NCBI GenBank assembly: GCA_002418205.1
Contig: DIDP01000061.1
Coordinates: 1-64,000 of the forward strand
Direction: 5' to 3'
Source of the DNA: Anaerolineales bacterium UBA5797
GTDB lineage: Bacteria > Chloroflexota > Anaerolineae > Anaerolineales > Villigracilaceae
Length of the DNA: 64,000 nt
Shown one piece after another: positions 50,131 through 58,651 of the stretch. How positions within the stretch are numbered: position 1 is the stretch's first letter; each line of letters starts with the position of its first letter. The translations under genes and the position numbers were made by a program. The notes under the pieces were generated by a model that searched no databases, had not been told where the DNA came from, and was given only the letters and a program-made list of their open reading frames with translations.

Positions 50131-50910
50131 TCATAAAAAGAGCAGATAAAATGCTCCGATGATGAAGTACGGTCCATAGGGGATAAAGTTCATGAGCGCC
50201 TCGCCGGTGTAGCGCTGACGCAGCAGCAGCCCGATAAGAAAGATGAGACTGAACAAGCCGCCGAGAAGAACACCGATGACCAGCGCATTGACGATGAAGG
50301 GCCAGCCGAGCATCAGGCCCAGCACGCCCAACAGGTACACATCCCCGCCGCCGAGCGCTTCCTCACCGTCATCCGCCTGCATTTTTCGCGCCCTGAACTT
50401 CGCGATCAGCGCGCCGAACTGGTAAAGGATGAACATGACGCCGAAACCGACCAGCCCACCCAATACCGACAAGCCGATCCCCGTCAACCATCCGTTTGCC
50501 TGCCCATGGATGTACGTCCCGACGATCAGCCCGAGCACGGCCCCGAACAGGCTCGTGGGGTGCAGGATCAGGCGATGCTCAAGGTCGATGACAACGATAA
50601 CGCCGAAATAGATCAATACGATCAGGCTGAGGGGCAGACCCAGCACATTTGGCGGAAACAACCAGAAGTACGAAAAGGAGGCGACCGCCAGAATCTGCAC
50701 AAGCCACGTCCGCAGGCTTCGTCGAGTCCCGCAATTACGGCAGGCGCGCAGGGTCAGGTAATCTGCCCATGAAAACGGGGTCTGGCAATTGGGGCAGACC
50801 GGCTGGCTGAAGCGGCGCGTGTGCGGAAGAACGTCGGAGGCATAATTGACAAAAAGACCCCCCAGCCAGCCAAGCAGGATCGGGACGAGCAGTGAAATAT
50901 CCATTTCCAT
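50131..50910 (-). CDS. A24-family prepilin peptidase (PilD/TadV-like)
   Basis: A 259-residue polytopic aspartic protease that would cleave type IV pilin-like leaders. Seen: an N-terminal zinc-ribbon-like CPNC...CRNC (residues about 39-59) as in PilD, the first catalytic Asp region VVIDLEHRLI, and the GxGD-type motif as GGGDVYLLG with the second Asp. About seven hydrophobic segments. It is the first gene of the Tad-like cluster, 112 bases upstream of the Ig-repeat TadE gene, and would process its pilin-like anchors. A TATAAT lies 2 bases before the ATG, so a downstream ATG at 50904 might be the true start. Confidence 0.9.
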   Translation of the reverse strand: MEMDISLLVPILLGWLGGLFVNYASDVLPHTRRFSQPVCPNCQTPFSWADYLTLRACRNCGTRRSLRTWLVQILAVASFSYFWLFPPNVLGLPLSLIVLIYFGVIVVIDLEHRLILHPTSLFGAVLGLIVGTYIHGQANGWLTGIGLSVLGGLVGFGVMFILYQFGALIAKFRARKMQADDGEEALGGGDVYLLGVLGLMLGWPFIVNALVIGVLLGGLFSLIFLIGLLLRQRYTGEALMNFIPYGPYFIIGAFYLLFL

Positions 50911-51029
50911 TATTATATACTAACGGATGAGGGGTTTCTCATGATTAACCTCGTGTAAGTCAACTGTAATGTGCTTGCACGAGTTCGTGATATGTCTTAC
51001 AATCGCGGCGAGATTCCCTGGAGATGAAC

Positions 51030-52310
51030 ATGGACAAATTCATTATTAAAGGCGGGGTTCCGCTCAACGGAGAAGTAACCCCTGCAGGAAACAAAAACGC
51101 CGCACTGCCGCTCCTTGCCGCATGTCTGCTGACAGATGAGCCGATCATTTTGCATAACGTGCCGCAGATCAAGGATGTCAGTGTGATGCGACATCTCGTT
51201 GAGAGTTTGGGTGCCGGGGTCGAAAATTTGGGAGACACTTCGTGGCGCGTCACAGCCCGGGACCTGAGGCCTGCGGACCTCGACCCGGAACTCTGTCGCC
51301 GCATCCGGGCATCCATCCTCGTGGCAGGGCCCATGACGGCGCGGGTGGGCACCTTCAAGCTGCCCCCGCCCGGAGGTGACGTGATCGGACGCCGCCGCCT
51401 CGATACGCACATCCTTGCCTTGCACGCCCTCGGTGTGGATGTGGAATACGATCGCGGTTTTTCCTTTCAAACCGATGGTCTGTGCGGTGCCGATTTCCTG
51501 ATGGATGAAGCCAGCGTCACCGCCACAGAGAATGCCATCATGGCGGCGGTCACTGCCAAAGGAGAAACGATCATTCGCAATGCCGCCTCGGAGCCTCACG
51601 TGCAGGAATTATGTCACTTTCTGAACGGGCTTGGTGCGCAGATCGAAGAGATCGGTTCGAACACGCTCCATATTCGCGGCGTGCCAAAATTACACGGCGG
51701 CGAATTTACGATCGGGCCGGATTACCTGGAGGTGATCAGCTTTGTCGGCGCGGCGGCTGTGACCCATGGGAGTGTGCGCATCCGGAACGCGGGTGTGGAG
51801 AATTTGAAGATGATCGGGCATGTCTTCGAGCGCATGGGCGTGCATTGGGACGTGGAGGGCGATGATTTGATCGTGCAGCCGAACCAGGAATTGAAGATCA
51901 TCCCTGACATGGACGGCGCCATTCCCGAAGTCAAAACGAACGTCTGGCCTGCCTTCCCAACGGATTTGATCAGTATTGCCATTACTGTCGCAACCCAGGC
52001 CAGCGGCTCCATCATGTTCCATGATTGGATGTTCTCGGGTCGTATGTATTTCACCGATAAACTCGTGGGCATGGGCGCAAAGATCATCCTGTGCGACCCG
52101 TATCGCTGTCTCATTCAGGGACCGAATCAACTCTACGGTGAAAATCTGGAAAGTCCCGATATCCGCGCCGGCATGTCCATGCTGATCGCGGCGCTCGCGG
52201 CAAAAGGGACATCCACGGTCCGCAACATCGGTCAGATCGAACGCGGATATCAGGATGTGGACAGGAAGCTATTGGCGCTGGGTGCAAAGATGGAGAGAGT
52301 GGAAGAGTAG
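51030..52310 (+). CDS. murA: UDP-N-acetylglucosamine 1-carboxyvinyltransferase
   Basis: A roughly 426-residue MurA, catalysing the first committed step of peptidoglycan synthesis (enolpyruvyl transfer from PEP to UDP-GlcNAc). Seen: the N-terminal AGNKNAALPL with the conserved Lys, and LPPPGGDVIGRRRLDTHI, the active-site loop. In that loop the usual Cys (E. coli Cys115) is Asp (codon 51378-51380). Asp at this place is known from Mycobacterium and Chlamydia MurA and makes the enzyme fosfomycin-resistant. The ATG at 51030 is preferred over 51024 because the GGAG is 6 nt away from it. It is divergent from the prepilin peptidase gene. Confidence 0.94.
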   Translation: MDKFIIKGGVPLNGEVTPAGNKNAALPLLAACLLTDEPIILHNVPQIKDVSVMRHLVESLGAGVENLGDTSWRVTARDLRPADLDPELCRRIRASILVAGPMTARVGTFKLPPPGGDVIGRRRLDTHILALHALGVDVEYDRGFSFQTDGLCGADFLMDEASVTATENAIMAAVTAKGETIIRNAASEPHVQELCHFLNGLGAQIEEIGSNTLHIRGVPKLHGGEFTIGPDYLEVISFVGAAAVTHGSVRIRNAGVENLKMIGHVFERMGVHWDVEGDDLIVQPNQELKIIPDMDGAIPEVKTNVWPAFPTDLISIAITVATQASGSIMFHDWMFSGRMYFTDKLVGMGAKIILCDPYRCLIQGPNQLYGENLESPDIRAGMSMLIAALAAKGTSTVRNIGQIERGYQDVDRKLLALGAKMERVEE

Positions 52311-52451
52311 TTCCCGTTAATAAAATCCATACCGGATTGCAACCGGATTTTTACCTTTTCAACGATACAATTCGTTTCAGTAAAAAACAACCCAAACATG
52401 TCGTCTGGATAACGGATCAAAGAAATCTCTAGTGAGGAAATCAGAGCAACT

Positions 52452-53393
52452 ATGTCTTCAAATGGAAATGCAAAACACGTAAAGGTATTGATATTGGGGT
52501 CGGGACCGACAGGATATTCTGCGGCGTTGTACGCAGCGCGGGCGGAACTTCAACCTGTGGTGTTGACGGGCATGCAAATGGGAGGGCAGGCCGCGTTGAC
52601 CTATACGATCGAGAATTATCCCGGTTTTCCCGAGGGCGTGGGTGGAGCGCAATTGGGTGAGTTGTTCCAGAAGCAGGCGGAACACTTCGGCACAGTGACC
52701 GAGTTCGATACAGCGAGTTCGGTCGATCTGTCGAAACGTCCCTTTAAAGTGACCACGGACAGCGGCGAATACCTCGCCGATGTGCTTATCGTTGGCACGG
52801 GTGCCAGCCCGAACCACCTCAACATTCCCGGTGAAACGGAATTGACGGGGCGCGGTGTGTCCTATTGTGCCACCTGCGACGGCTGGTTCTTCAAGGATAA
52901 AAAGGTCGTGGTGGTCGGCGGAGGGGATAGCGCCCTCGAGGAAGGTCTGTTCATCACGCGTTACGCCTCCTCTGTGACCATCGTCCACCGCCGCGATGAA
53001 CTGCGGGCAGGCGCGATCCTGCAGAAGCGCGCCATGGAGCACCCCAAGGTCGATTTCATCTGGGATACTGTCGTTACCGAGGTGATCGGCACCGACAAAC
53101 TCGAAGCCGTAAAGCTCAAAAATGTAAAGACCGGGGATGAAACGATCTTAGAGACCGATGGCCTGTTCATCTTCATCGGTCATACCCCGAATACCGAAAT
53201 GTTCAAGGGTCAACTGGAGATGAGTGACCTGGGATACATCAAGGTCAATGACAAAATGGAAACAAGCGTGCCCGGAGTTTTTGCAGCGGGCGAGGCGGCG
53301 GATCCGCACTTCCGTCAGGTGGTCACCTCGGCGGGGATGGGGGCGGCGGCAGCCATCCAGGCGACGAGGTTCCTCGAAGCGGAATCAGAATGA
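52452..53393 (+). CDS. trxB: Thioredoxin reductase
   Basis: A 313-residue low-molecular-weight NADPH:thioredoxin reductase. Seen: the FAD motif VLILGSGPTGYSAALYAARA, the redox-active CATCDGWFF, the NADPH motif VVVVGGGDSALEEGLFI, and the C-terminal GVFAAGEAADPHFRQVVTSAGMGAAAA. It lies 141 bases downstream of murA on the same strand, with a strong terminator behind it. No thioredoxin gene is adjacent. Confidence 0.96.
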   Translation: MSSNGNAKHVKVLILGSGPTGYSAALYAARAELQPVVLTGMQMGGQAALTYTIENYPGFPEGVGGAQLGELFQKQAEHFGTVTEFDTASSVDLSKRPFKVTTDSGEYLADVLIVGTGASPNHLNIPGETELTGRGVSYCATCDGWFFKDKKVVVVGGGDSALEEGLFITRYASSVTIVHRRDELRAGAILQKRAMEHPKVDFIWDTVVTEVIGTDKLEAVKLKNVKTGDETILETDGLFIFIGHTPNTEMFKGQLEMSDLGYIKVNDKMETSVPGVFAAGEAADPHFRQVVTSAGMGAAAAIQATRFLEAESE

Positions 53394-53410
53394 ATTTTGG
53401 AACGAAGCGG

Positions 53411-53440
53411 ACAGTGGCGTCATTGGCGCCACTGTTTTTT
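53411..53440 (+). terminator. Terminator after trxB
   Basis: ACAGTGGCG (53411-53419) pairs with CGCCACTGT (53427-53435), followed by a T-run, 18 bases after the stop codon. Confidence 0.9.
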
Positions 53441-53540
53441 ATGTCAGGGAGTGGTCAGTCACGCCAAAAAAATGACAAATTGTACTTATTTACCTGTAAT
53501 TTTCGGATAAAATTTATGCACATCGAAACCCGGAGGATAA

Positions 53541-54476
53541 ATGAATAAAATTTCCATCATAGGCGCTGGAATGACCGGCGCTACGACTGCACACTGGCTC
53601 GCGGAGCGCGAACTTGCTGACCTTGTTTTGGTGGATGTGGTGGAGGGGATGCCGCAGGGCAAGGCGCTCGACATGCTGGAAGCGATGCCAATTATCGGTA
53701 AGGATGTCGAGATTGTTGGCGCGAACGATTATTCGGTCACCAAGGATTCGGACATCATCATCATCACGGCGGGTTTGCCTCGCAAACCGGGAATGAGCCG
53801 TGATGATTTGTTGTCTGCCAATGCCGAGATCGTCGGTAAAGCCGCCACCGAGACCCTCAAATATTCACCGAACGCGATTTACATTGTCCTGACCAACCCG
53901 CTCGATACGATGGCATATCTCACAATGAAGAAGACCGGTCTGCCGCGCAACCGCGTGGTGGGACAGGCTGGAATTTTGGACTCCGCCCGCATGCGTGCCT
54001 TCGTGGCGATGGAAACGGGCGTGAGCGTCGAAAACATTGACTGCTACGTGCTGGGCGGACACGGCGACGAAATGGTCCCGTTGACGCGTCATTCGAACAT
54101 CGCCGGGATCCCGTTAAAGGAATATCTCCCCGCTGACAAATTGGACGCGATCGTTGCGCGCACCCGCAAAGGCGGCGGCGAGATCGTCAATCTCCTGAAG
54201 ACCGGCTCCGCGTTCTATGCCCCCTCCGCCGCCTGCGCACAGATGGCGGAAGCCATACTCAAGAACCGGAACCTGATCGTCCCGTGCGCGGCTTTCATGG
54301 ACGGCGAATACGGTTTGAAGGATATGTTCTTCGGCGTGCCTGTCATGCTTGGCAGTAATGGCATGGAAAAGATCATCGAATATAAGCTCGACGACGAAGA
54401 AAAGGTCATGTTCGACAAATCCGCCGCGGCGGTGAAGGAAACGCACGAGGCGTTGAGGAAACTAGTAACCCTATAA
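53541..54476 (+). CDS. mdh: Malate dehydrogenase (LDH-like type)
   Basis: A 311-residue NAD-dependent malate dehydrogenase of the LDH-like group III. Seen: ISIIGAGMTGATTAHWLA (NAD site), the substrate loop GLPRKPGMSRDDLL with the Arg residues that select dicarboxylates, TNPLDTM, and the catalytic His in VLGGHGDEMVPL. A CGGAGG site is 6 nt before the ATG. It is followed 53 bases later by citrate synthase on the same strand, making a TCA-cycle pair (malate to oxaloacetate to citrate). Confidence 0.95.
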   Translation: MNKISIIGAGMTGATTAHWLAERELADLVLVDVVEGMPQGKALDMLEAMPIIGKDVEIVGANDYSVTKDSDIIIITAGLPRKPGMSRDDLLSANAEIVGKAATETLKYSPNAIYIVLTNPLDTMAYLTMKKTGLPRNRVVGQAGILDSARMRAFVAMETGVSVENIDCYVLGGHGDEMVPLTRHSNIAGIPLKEYLPADKLDAIVARTRKGGGEIVNLLKTGSAFYAPSAACAQMAEAILKNRNLIVPCAAFMDGEYGLKDMFFGVPVMLGSNGMEKIIEYKLDDEEKVMFDKSAAAVKETHEALRKLVTL

Positions 54477-54484
54477 TATTGTGT

Positions 54485-54508
54485 AGGGGCACGATATAGT
54501 GTGCCCCT
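54485..54508 (+). other. Intercistronic hairpin between mdh and citrate synthase
   Basis: AGGGGCAC (54485-54492) pairs exactly with GTGCCCCT (54501-54508). No T-run follows, so read-through into the citrate synthase gene is expected. Confidence 0.55.
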
Positions 54509-54529
54509 GCAACATTTGGAGGAAACCTT

Positions 54530-55846
54530 ATGATCCTGCACGAAAAAATCTCTGCAAAACTGCCTGAATGGCGCGAAAGAATTAAATCCCTGGCAAAGGA
54601 ACACGGGGATGTCAAGGTGGATGAAGTGACCGTGGGACAGGTCATCGGCGGCATGCGCGATATCAAGTCGCTTTTGACCGATGTTTCGTATGTCGATCCT
54701 GCCGAGGGCATCCGTTTCCGCGGCATGTCCATCCCGGAAACGTTGAAAGCGCTCCCCAAAGCGCGCGGCGGCAAGATGCCGCTTGTCGGCGGTCTGTATT
54801 ATCTGCTCATGATCGGCGAAGTGCCGACGAAGGAGCAGGCAATGGAAGTGGAAGCCGATTGGGCGAAACGCGCTGAGGTCCCCGATCACGTTTACAAGAT
54901 GCTCAAGTCCATGCCAAAAGAGACTCATCCGATGACTCTCTTCTCGCAGGCTGTCCTGGCTTTGCAGAACGGCTCCGTCTTTGCGGCGAAATATCACGGC
55001 ATGAAAAAGGATGAATACTGGGAAGCAGCTCTGGAAGACAGCCTCAACCTGACTGCCAAACTTCCGCTGATCGCGGCGTTCATCTATCGCATGAAATATT
55101 TCGGCGAGACCAAGAAGTTGAAATACAATCCCAAACAGGATTACGGCATGAACTTTGCCCGGATGATGAAAGTGGAGGATAAAAAGGGATATGCCGAACT
55201 CGCCCGCCTGTACTTCATCCTGCATTCTGATCACGAATCGGGGAATGCCTCGGCTCATGCCATGCATCTGGCTGGCTCCACATTATCGGATGCCTTCTAC
55301 TCCTTTTCAGCCGCATTGAACGCGCTCGCCGGTCCCCTGCACGGACTTGCGAATCAGGAATGCCTCGGCTGGCTGATCGATGTGAAGAACAAGTTTGGCG
55401 GTGTCCCGACCCGCGATGAACTCTACAAATTCTCATGGGATACGCTCAACAGCGGACACGTGATCCCCGGTTACGGTCATGGTGTTCTGCGGGTGATCGA
55501 TCCTCGTTTCGTGACCCAATTGGAGTTTGCAAAGAAACGCTTCCCCGAAGACGAACTCCTTCGTCTTGCCGAATTGGTGCTGGATGTTGTGCCGCAGGTG
55601 TTGCGCGAACAGGGCAAAGCCAAGAACCCCGCCCCGAATGTGGACGCGATCTCAGGCACATTGCAGTATTACTATGGCGTGCGTGATTTCGATTTCTACA
55701 CCGTGCTGTTCGGTGTGGGCCGCGCCCTCGGCGTGACCGCCAACTACGTCTGGTCGCGTGCATTGGGCATGCCCATCGAGCGCCCGAAGTCGTTGACGAC
55801 AAAGATGTTGGAAGATATGGTGGCGAAGAAAAGCCAGCCTGCGTAA
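54530..55846 (+). CDS. Citrate synthase, mitochondrial-type
   Basis: A 438-residue citrate synthase that condenses oxaloacetate and acetyl-CoA. It is of the long, eukaryote-like group: LHSDHESGNASAHAMHLAGS with the catalytic His, LAGPLHGLANQECLGWL, NSGHVIPGYGHGVLR with the second His, GKAKNPAPNVDAISG with Asp, and YTVLFGVGRALGV followed by SRALGMPIERPKS. These blocks resemble mitochondrial citrate synthase much more than E. coli GltA or B. subtilis CitZ. GGAGG precedes the ATG. It probably shares a transcript with mdh and ends at a strong terminator. Confidence 0.95.
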   Translation: MILHEKISAKLPEWRERIKSLAKEHGDVKVDEVTVGQVIGGMRDIKSLLTDVSYVDPAEGIRFRGMSIPETLKALPKARGGKMPLVGGLYYLLMIGEVPTKEQAMEVEADWAKRAEVPDHVYKMLKSMPKETHPMTLFSQAVLALQNGSVFAAKYHGMKKDEYWEAALEDSLNLTAKLPLIAAFIYRMKYFGETKKLKYNPKQDYGMNFARMMKVEDKKGYAELARLYFILHSDHESGNASAHAMHLAGSTLSDAFYSFSAALNALAGPLHGLANQECLGWLIDVKNKFGGVPTRDELYKFSWDTLNSGHVIPGYGHGVLRVIDPRFVTQLEFAKKRFPEDELLRLAELVLDVVPQVLREQGKAKNPAPNVDAISGTLQYYYGVRDFDFYTVLFGVGRALGVTANYVWSRALGMPIERPKSLTTKMLEDMVAKKSQPA

Positions 55847-55858
55847 TCACAAGCAGCG

Positions 55859-55894
55859 AAACTCCCGAAGTCGAAAGATTTCGGGAGTTTTTTA
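55859..55894 (+). terminator. Terminator after citrate synthase
   Basis: AACTCCCGAA (55860-55869) pairs with TTCGGGAGTT (55880-55889), then TTTTTATT. It sits between two convergent genes and may stop transcription in both directions, though the T-run favours the plus strand. Confidence 0.85.
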
Positions 55895-55895
55895 T

Positions 55896-56942
55896 TCAGG
55901 GCAATTCGATGGTAAACATCGTGCCTTTTCCCACTTCACTCTGTGCTTCGATTGTCCCGCCGTGTGCATGAATGAGTTGTTTTGCGATCGCCAATCCCAG
56001 CCCGCTGTGAGTCCGTTCACTGCGGGATTTGTCGGCGCGCCAGAAGCGGTCGAAGATGAAGGGCAGGTCTTCGGACGCGATTCCCGAACCCGTATCCTTG
56101 ACCATGATCCGCACGCCTCTCTTCTCGCTTGAACCTGATCCCGTTTCGATGGAGATCCTCCCGCCTTTGGGTGTGTGCCTCAAAGCATTGGAGATCAGAT
56201 TCGACAAGACCTGGTTGAGCCTGTCGTAGTCGGCGGCGAGATATAGATTTGGATCGGTGAGGTCCGTTTGCAGGTGAATGCCGAGGGCGGATGCCCGGGA
56301 GGAATAACTCGAAGTGAGATCCTGTATCAGGTCAGCGAGCAGGAAACGGGTGAGGTGAAGCGGAAGTTGTCCTGATTCGGCGAGGGAGAGTGTTTGCAGG
56401 TCGTTGACAAGACGGGTGAGCAGGCGGGTCTCATCCAGAGTGGCGTTGATGTGCTCGGGCGTTGGTTGGTAGATGCCATCGAGTACGCCTTCGAGGTTGC
56501 CTTGAATGATATGAAGCGGCGTGCGAAGTTCATGGGCGACATCGGCGGTGAGATTGCGGCGTTGCTGTTCGGCGCGTTCGAGCTCGGCGACCATTTTGTT
56601 GAAGCGTTTGAACAGGTCGCTGAACATGTCAGAATTGTCCTCCCGAACCCGCACGGATAGATCACCTTCTTCAACGGAATTGATGGCATTAAAGAGTTCC
56701 TCCAACGGTTTGCCGAAGCGTGTATAAAGGTTGAATACGGTGAAGACCACGAGCACAACCAGAATGACGGGAGCGCCGCAAAAAAGTATCCAAATATTCC
56801 TGACCCCGGAGTATTCTGAAAAAAGAAAATAGAGGAGCGCCGCGATGCCTCCAACGAAAAGGACCGCGGTGGTGACGAAGAGGATTGTGAAAGCCAGGGC
56901 ACGCGTTATGCGCCGTGTTCGAGGAGGTTCGCTGTTGGACAT
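55896..56942 (-). CDS. Sensor histidine kinase (HAMP-HisKA-HATPase)
   Basis: A roughly 348-residue membrane kinase. Two hydrophobic segments (about 15-38 and 46-65 from the chosen start) are followed by a HAMP linker, HisKA (VAHELRTPLHIIQGN with the phosphoacceptor His) and HATPase (NALRHTPKGG, DTGSGIASEDLPFIF, HSGLGLAIAKQLI). The sensor part is minimal, with almost no extracytoplasmic loop, as in kinases that sense membrane state. The start is unclear: ATG 56942 gives a normal N-terminus, and an ATG at 57005 overlapping the response-regulator gene is possible. Forms a two-component pair with the gene just upstream. Confidence 0.9.
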   Translation of the reverse strand: MSNSEPPRTRRITRALAFTILFVTTAVLFVGGIAALLYFLFSEYSGVRNIWILFCGAPVILVVLVVFTVFNLYTRFGKPLEELFNAINSVEEGDLSVRVREDNSDMFSDLFKRFNKMVAELERAEQQRRNLTADVAHELRTPLHIIQGNLEGVLDGIYQPTPEHINATLDETRLLTRLVNDLQTLSLAESGQLPLHLTRFLLADLIQDLTSSYSSRASALGIHLQTDLTDPNLYLAADYDRLNQVLSNLISNALRHTPKGGRISIETGSGSSEKRGVRIMVKDTGSGIASEDLPFIFDRFWRADKSRSERTHSGLGLAIAKQLIHAHGGTIEAQSEVGKGTMFTIELP

Positions 56943-56973
56943 TGGATATAAAAGTTTGGCTGTTATATGGCGA

Positions 56974-57651
56974 TTATTCTTCCATGAAGCGATAACCGAT
57001 GCCATAGACCGTTTCGATCAAGGATTCTCCGGAGGCGGATTCGATCTTTTTCCTCAGATTCTTGATGTGCGAATCCACACTGCGGTCGGTGCTGGCGGCG
57101 ACGCCATGCAGGTCTTCCATCAATTGTTCACGGGTAAAGGTTTGACCGGGACGGCTGGCGAATAGATGAAGAAGTTTGAATTCGTTTGGCGTGAGTTTGA
57201 TTGGGATGCCGTTGAACATTGCAGAATATTTCTCCGGGTCGATTTCCAATCCGCCGACACGAACGATGCCCGGTGCTTTGACCTCGCCCCGCGTTCTGCG
57301 GAGAAGCGCCCGCACACGCGCCACCAACGCGCGGACGGAGAACGGCTTGGTGATGTAATCGTCCGCGCCGATCTCGAGACCTGTCACCTGGTCGATCTCC
57401 TCGGATAAGGCTGTAAGCATGATGATCGGGATGTCACTTTCGCGGCGCAGGATGCGGCAGACTTCGCGCCCCTCGATCTGCGGGAGCATCAGGTCGAGGA
57501 TGACGAGATCGGGTTTTTCGCGCCGGGCAATTGTCAGCGCGGATTGACCGTCCGCGGCGGTGAGGACGCGGAATCCATTCTTCTCGAGATAATCGCGGGC
57601 GAGGCGGGCGACCCTGGGTTCGTCATCCACGACGAGGATGAGTTGTGACAT
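56974..57651 (-). CDS. OmpR-family response regulator
   Basis: A 225-residue regulator. The receiver (about 1-120) has VVDDEPR, the phosphoacceptor Asp in LVILDLMLPQ (about residue 52), TALSEE and the conserved Lys in ITKPF. The C-terminal winged helix (about 130-222) has LTPNEFKLLHLFASRPGQ and RSVDSHIKNLRKKI...VYGIGYRF, as in OmpR/PhoB. The -10 TATACT ends 6 nt before the ATG, so the message is probably leaderless. The partner kinase follows directly. Confidence 0.95.
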   Translation of the reverse strand: MSQLILVVDDEPRVARLARDYLEKNGFRVLTAADGQSALTIARREKPDLVILDLMLPQIEGREVCRILRRESDIPIIMLTALSEEIDQVTGLEIGADDYITKPFSVRALVARVRALLRRTRGEVKAPGIVRVGGLEIDPEKYSAMFNGIPIKLTPNEFKLLHLFASRPGQTFTREQLMEDLHGVAASTDRSVDSHIKNLRKKIESASGESLIETVYGIGYRFMEE

Positions 57652-57657
57652 GGGGCG

Positions 57658-57663
57658 AGTATA
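57658..57663 (-). promoter_or_regulatory. -10 box of leaderless promoter for response regulator
   Basis: Minus-strand TATACT ends exactly 6 nt before the ATG at 57651, without a ribosome-binding site. Confidence 0.45.
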
Positions 57664-57687
57664 AAGTAGAACGCGGCGCGTGTGTAC

Positions 57688-58500
57688 TCACTGTGACGGT
57701 TGCTTCCAGATCTCCCATTTGCCTGTTCCAGTGATTGGCAGACCTTCTCCCATCCACTCGAACAGCGAGCCATCGTACACTGCGACATTTTCCTGTCCGG
57801 TCATGAGATGCGCCATGGCATTGATGACCGCCGCGATGCCACCGCCGCAATAGGTGATGATGCGACTGTATCCCGCCTTCTCCTGCAGGCGCAGGGCGAG
57901 TTTTTCATCGGGCAGGAAGTAGTCCAGGCCCTGCATCAGGTCCATGGCGGAAAGGCACGTGGAGCCTGTGATGTGAGCGCCCTCATAACTTTCAAGAGGC
58001 AATACATCGACCACTGATATGTTGCTGTCCTTGAGCGCTTCCATGACATCTTCCTTATCGGCGAACATGCCCGGGCTGAACTCTGGATGAAAAACCGCCG
58101 GTTCATACCGACGGGGCAACTGTTCGACCGTTCCCCCGGCATTCTTCCACGCTGACAGCCCTCCGTTGAGGACGCGCACGTTCTTGTGACCTGCATAACG
58201 GAGTACCCACCAGGCGCGGGCGGCGTAGGGGAGCATTCCGCAGGCATACACGATCACTTCCGTATCGTTCGAGATGCCGACCTCACCGATCCGGGCGGCG
58301 AGTTCCTCGTCGGGCAGCAGCATGTACTCATAGGCTTTGTCCGGATCGGAAAACTTCTCGTGATCGAAGAACGCCGCGCCGGGGATGTGTCCTTGCTGAT
58401 ACATGTCATCCACGATCGAGGCGTCGTAGATACGAATGTTTCCGTCCCCCAGTTTCGTTAGCAGCTCCTCCGCTTCGATCAACATTTGATTTCGTTCCAT
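57688..58500 (-). CDS. Sulfurtransferase, tandem rhodanese domains
   Basis: A 270-residue protein with two rhodanese domains. The first (about 15-130) contains QGHIPGAAFFD and VIVYACGMLPYAARAWWVL, with Cys in the normal loop position but an unusual loop. The second (about 150-262) has the active loop ITYCGGGIAAV, a variant of the CGxGVT of thiosulfate sulfurtransferases. It would transfer sulfane sulfur to thiol or cyanide acceptors. A GGAGG site is 9 nt before the ATG. It lies 36 bases upstream of the response regulator on the same strand. Confidence 0.9.
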   Translation of the reverse strand: MERNQMLIEAEELLTKLGDGNIRIYDASIVDDMYQQGHIPGAAFFDHEKFSDPDKAYEYMLLPDEELAARIGEVGISNDTEVIVYACGMLPYAARAWWVLRYAGHKNVRVLNGGLSAWKNAGGTVEQLPRRYEPAVFHPEFSPGMFADKEDVMEALKDSNISVVDVLPLESYEGAHITGSTCLSAMDLMQGLDYFLPDEKLALRLQEKAGYSRIITYCGGGIAAVINAMAHLMTGQENVAVYDGSLFEWMGEGLPITGTGKWEIWKQPSQ

Positions 58501-58610
58501 CGCTCAACCTCCAATGTTCGATTTTTGTTCGTGCCCATACTTTATCAATCCATTGTGGAGAAATTATGGATGAGTGCGTCAGGGTTTGTGGAGATTGAGT
58601 CTCTGTTCGA

Positions 58611-58649
58611 ATCAAAAAGCGACGCATGGTTTGCATCGCTTTTTGATTT
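58611..58649 (-). terminator. Terminator after the 83-residue gene
   Basis: A 17-bp stem (AATCAAAAAGCGACGCA and its near-complement ending TTTTTGATT, one G-U pair) overlaps the region just past the stop at 58652. It is similar in sequence to the AAAAAGCGAC stem at 40874. Confidence 0.75.
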
Positions 58650-58651
58650 AT

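Noticed and set aside
52335..52370. Weak hairpin after murA
   Set aside because: Only four paired bases are exact and the loop is short; not enough to call a terminator.
54215..55267. 350-codon minus-strand frame across mdh and citrate synthase
   Set aside because: It spans the intergenic gap and two real plus-strand genes; a shadow of high-GC codon use.
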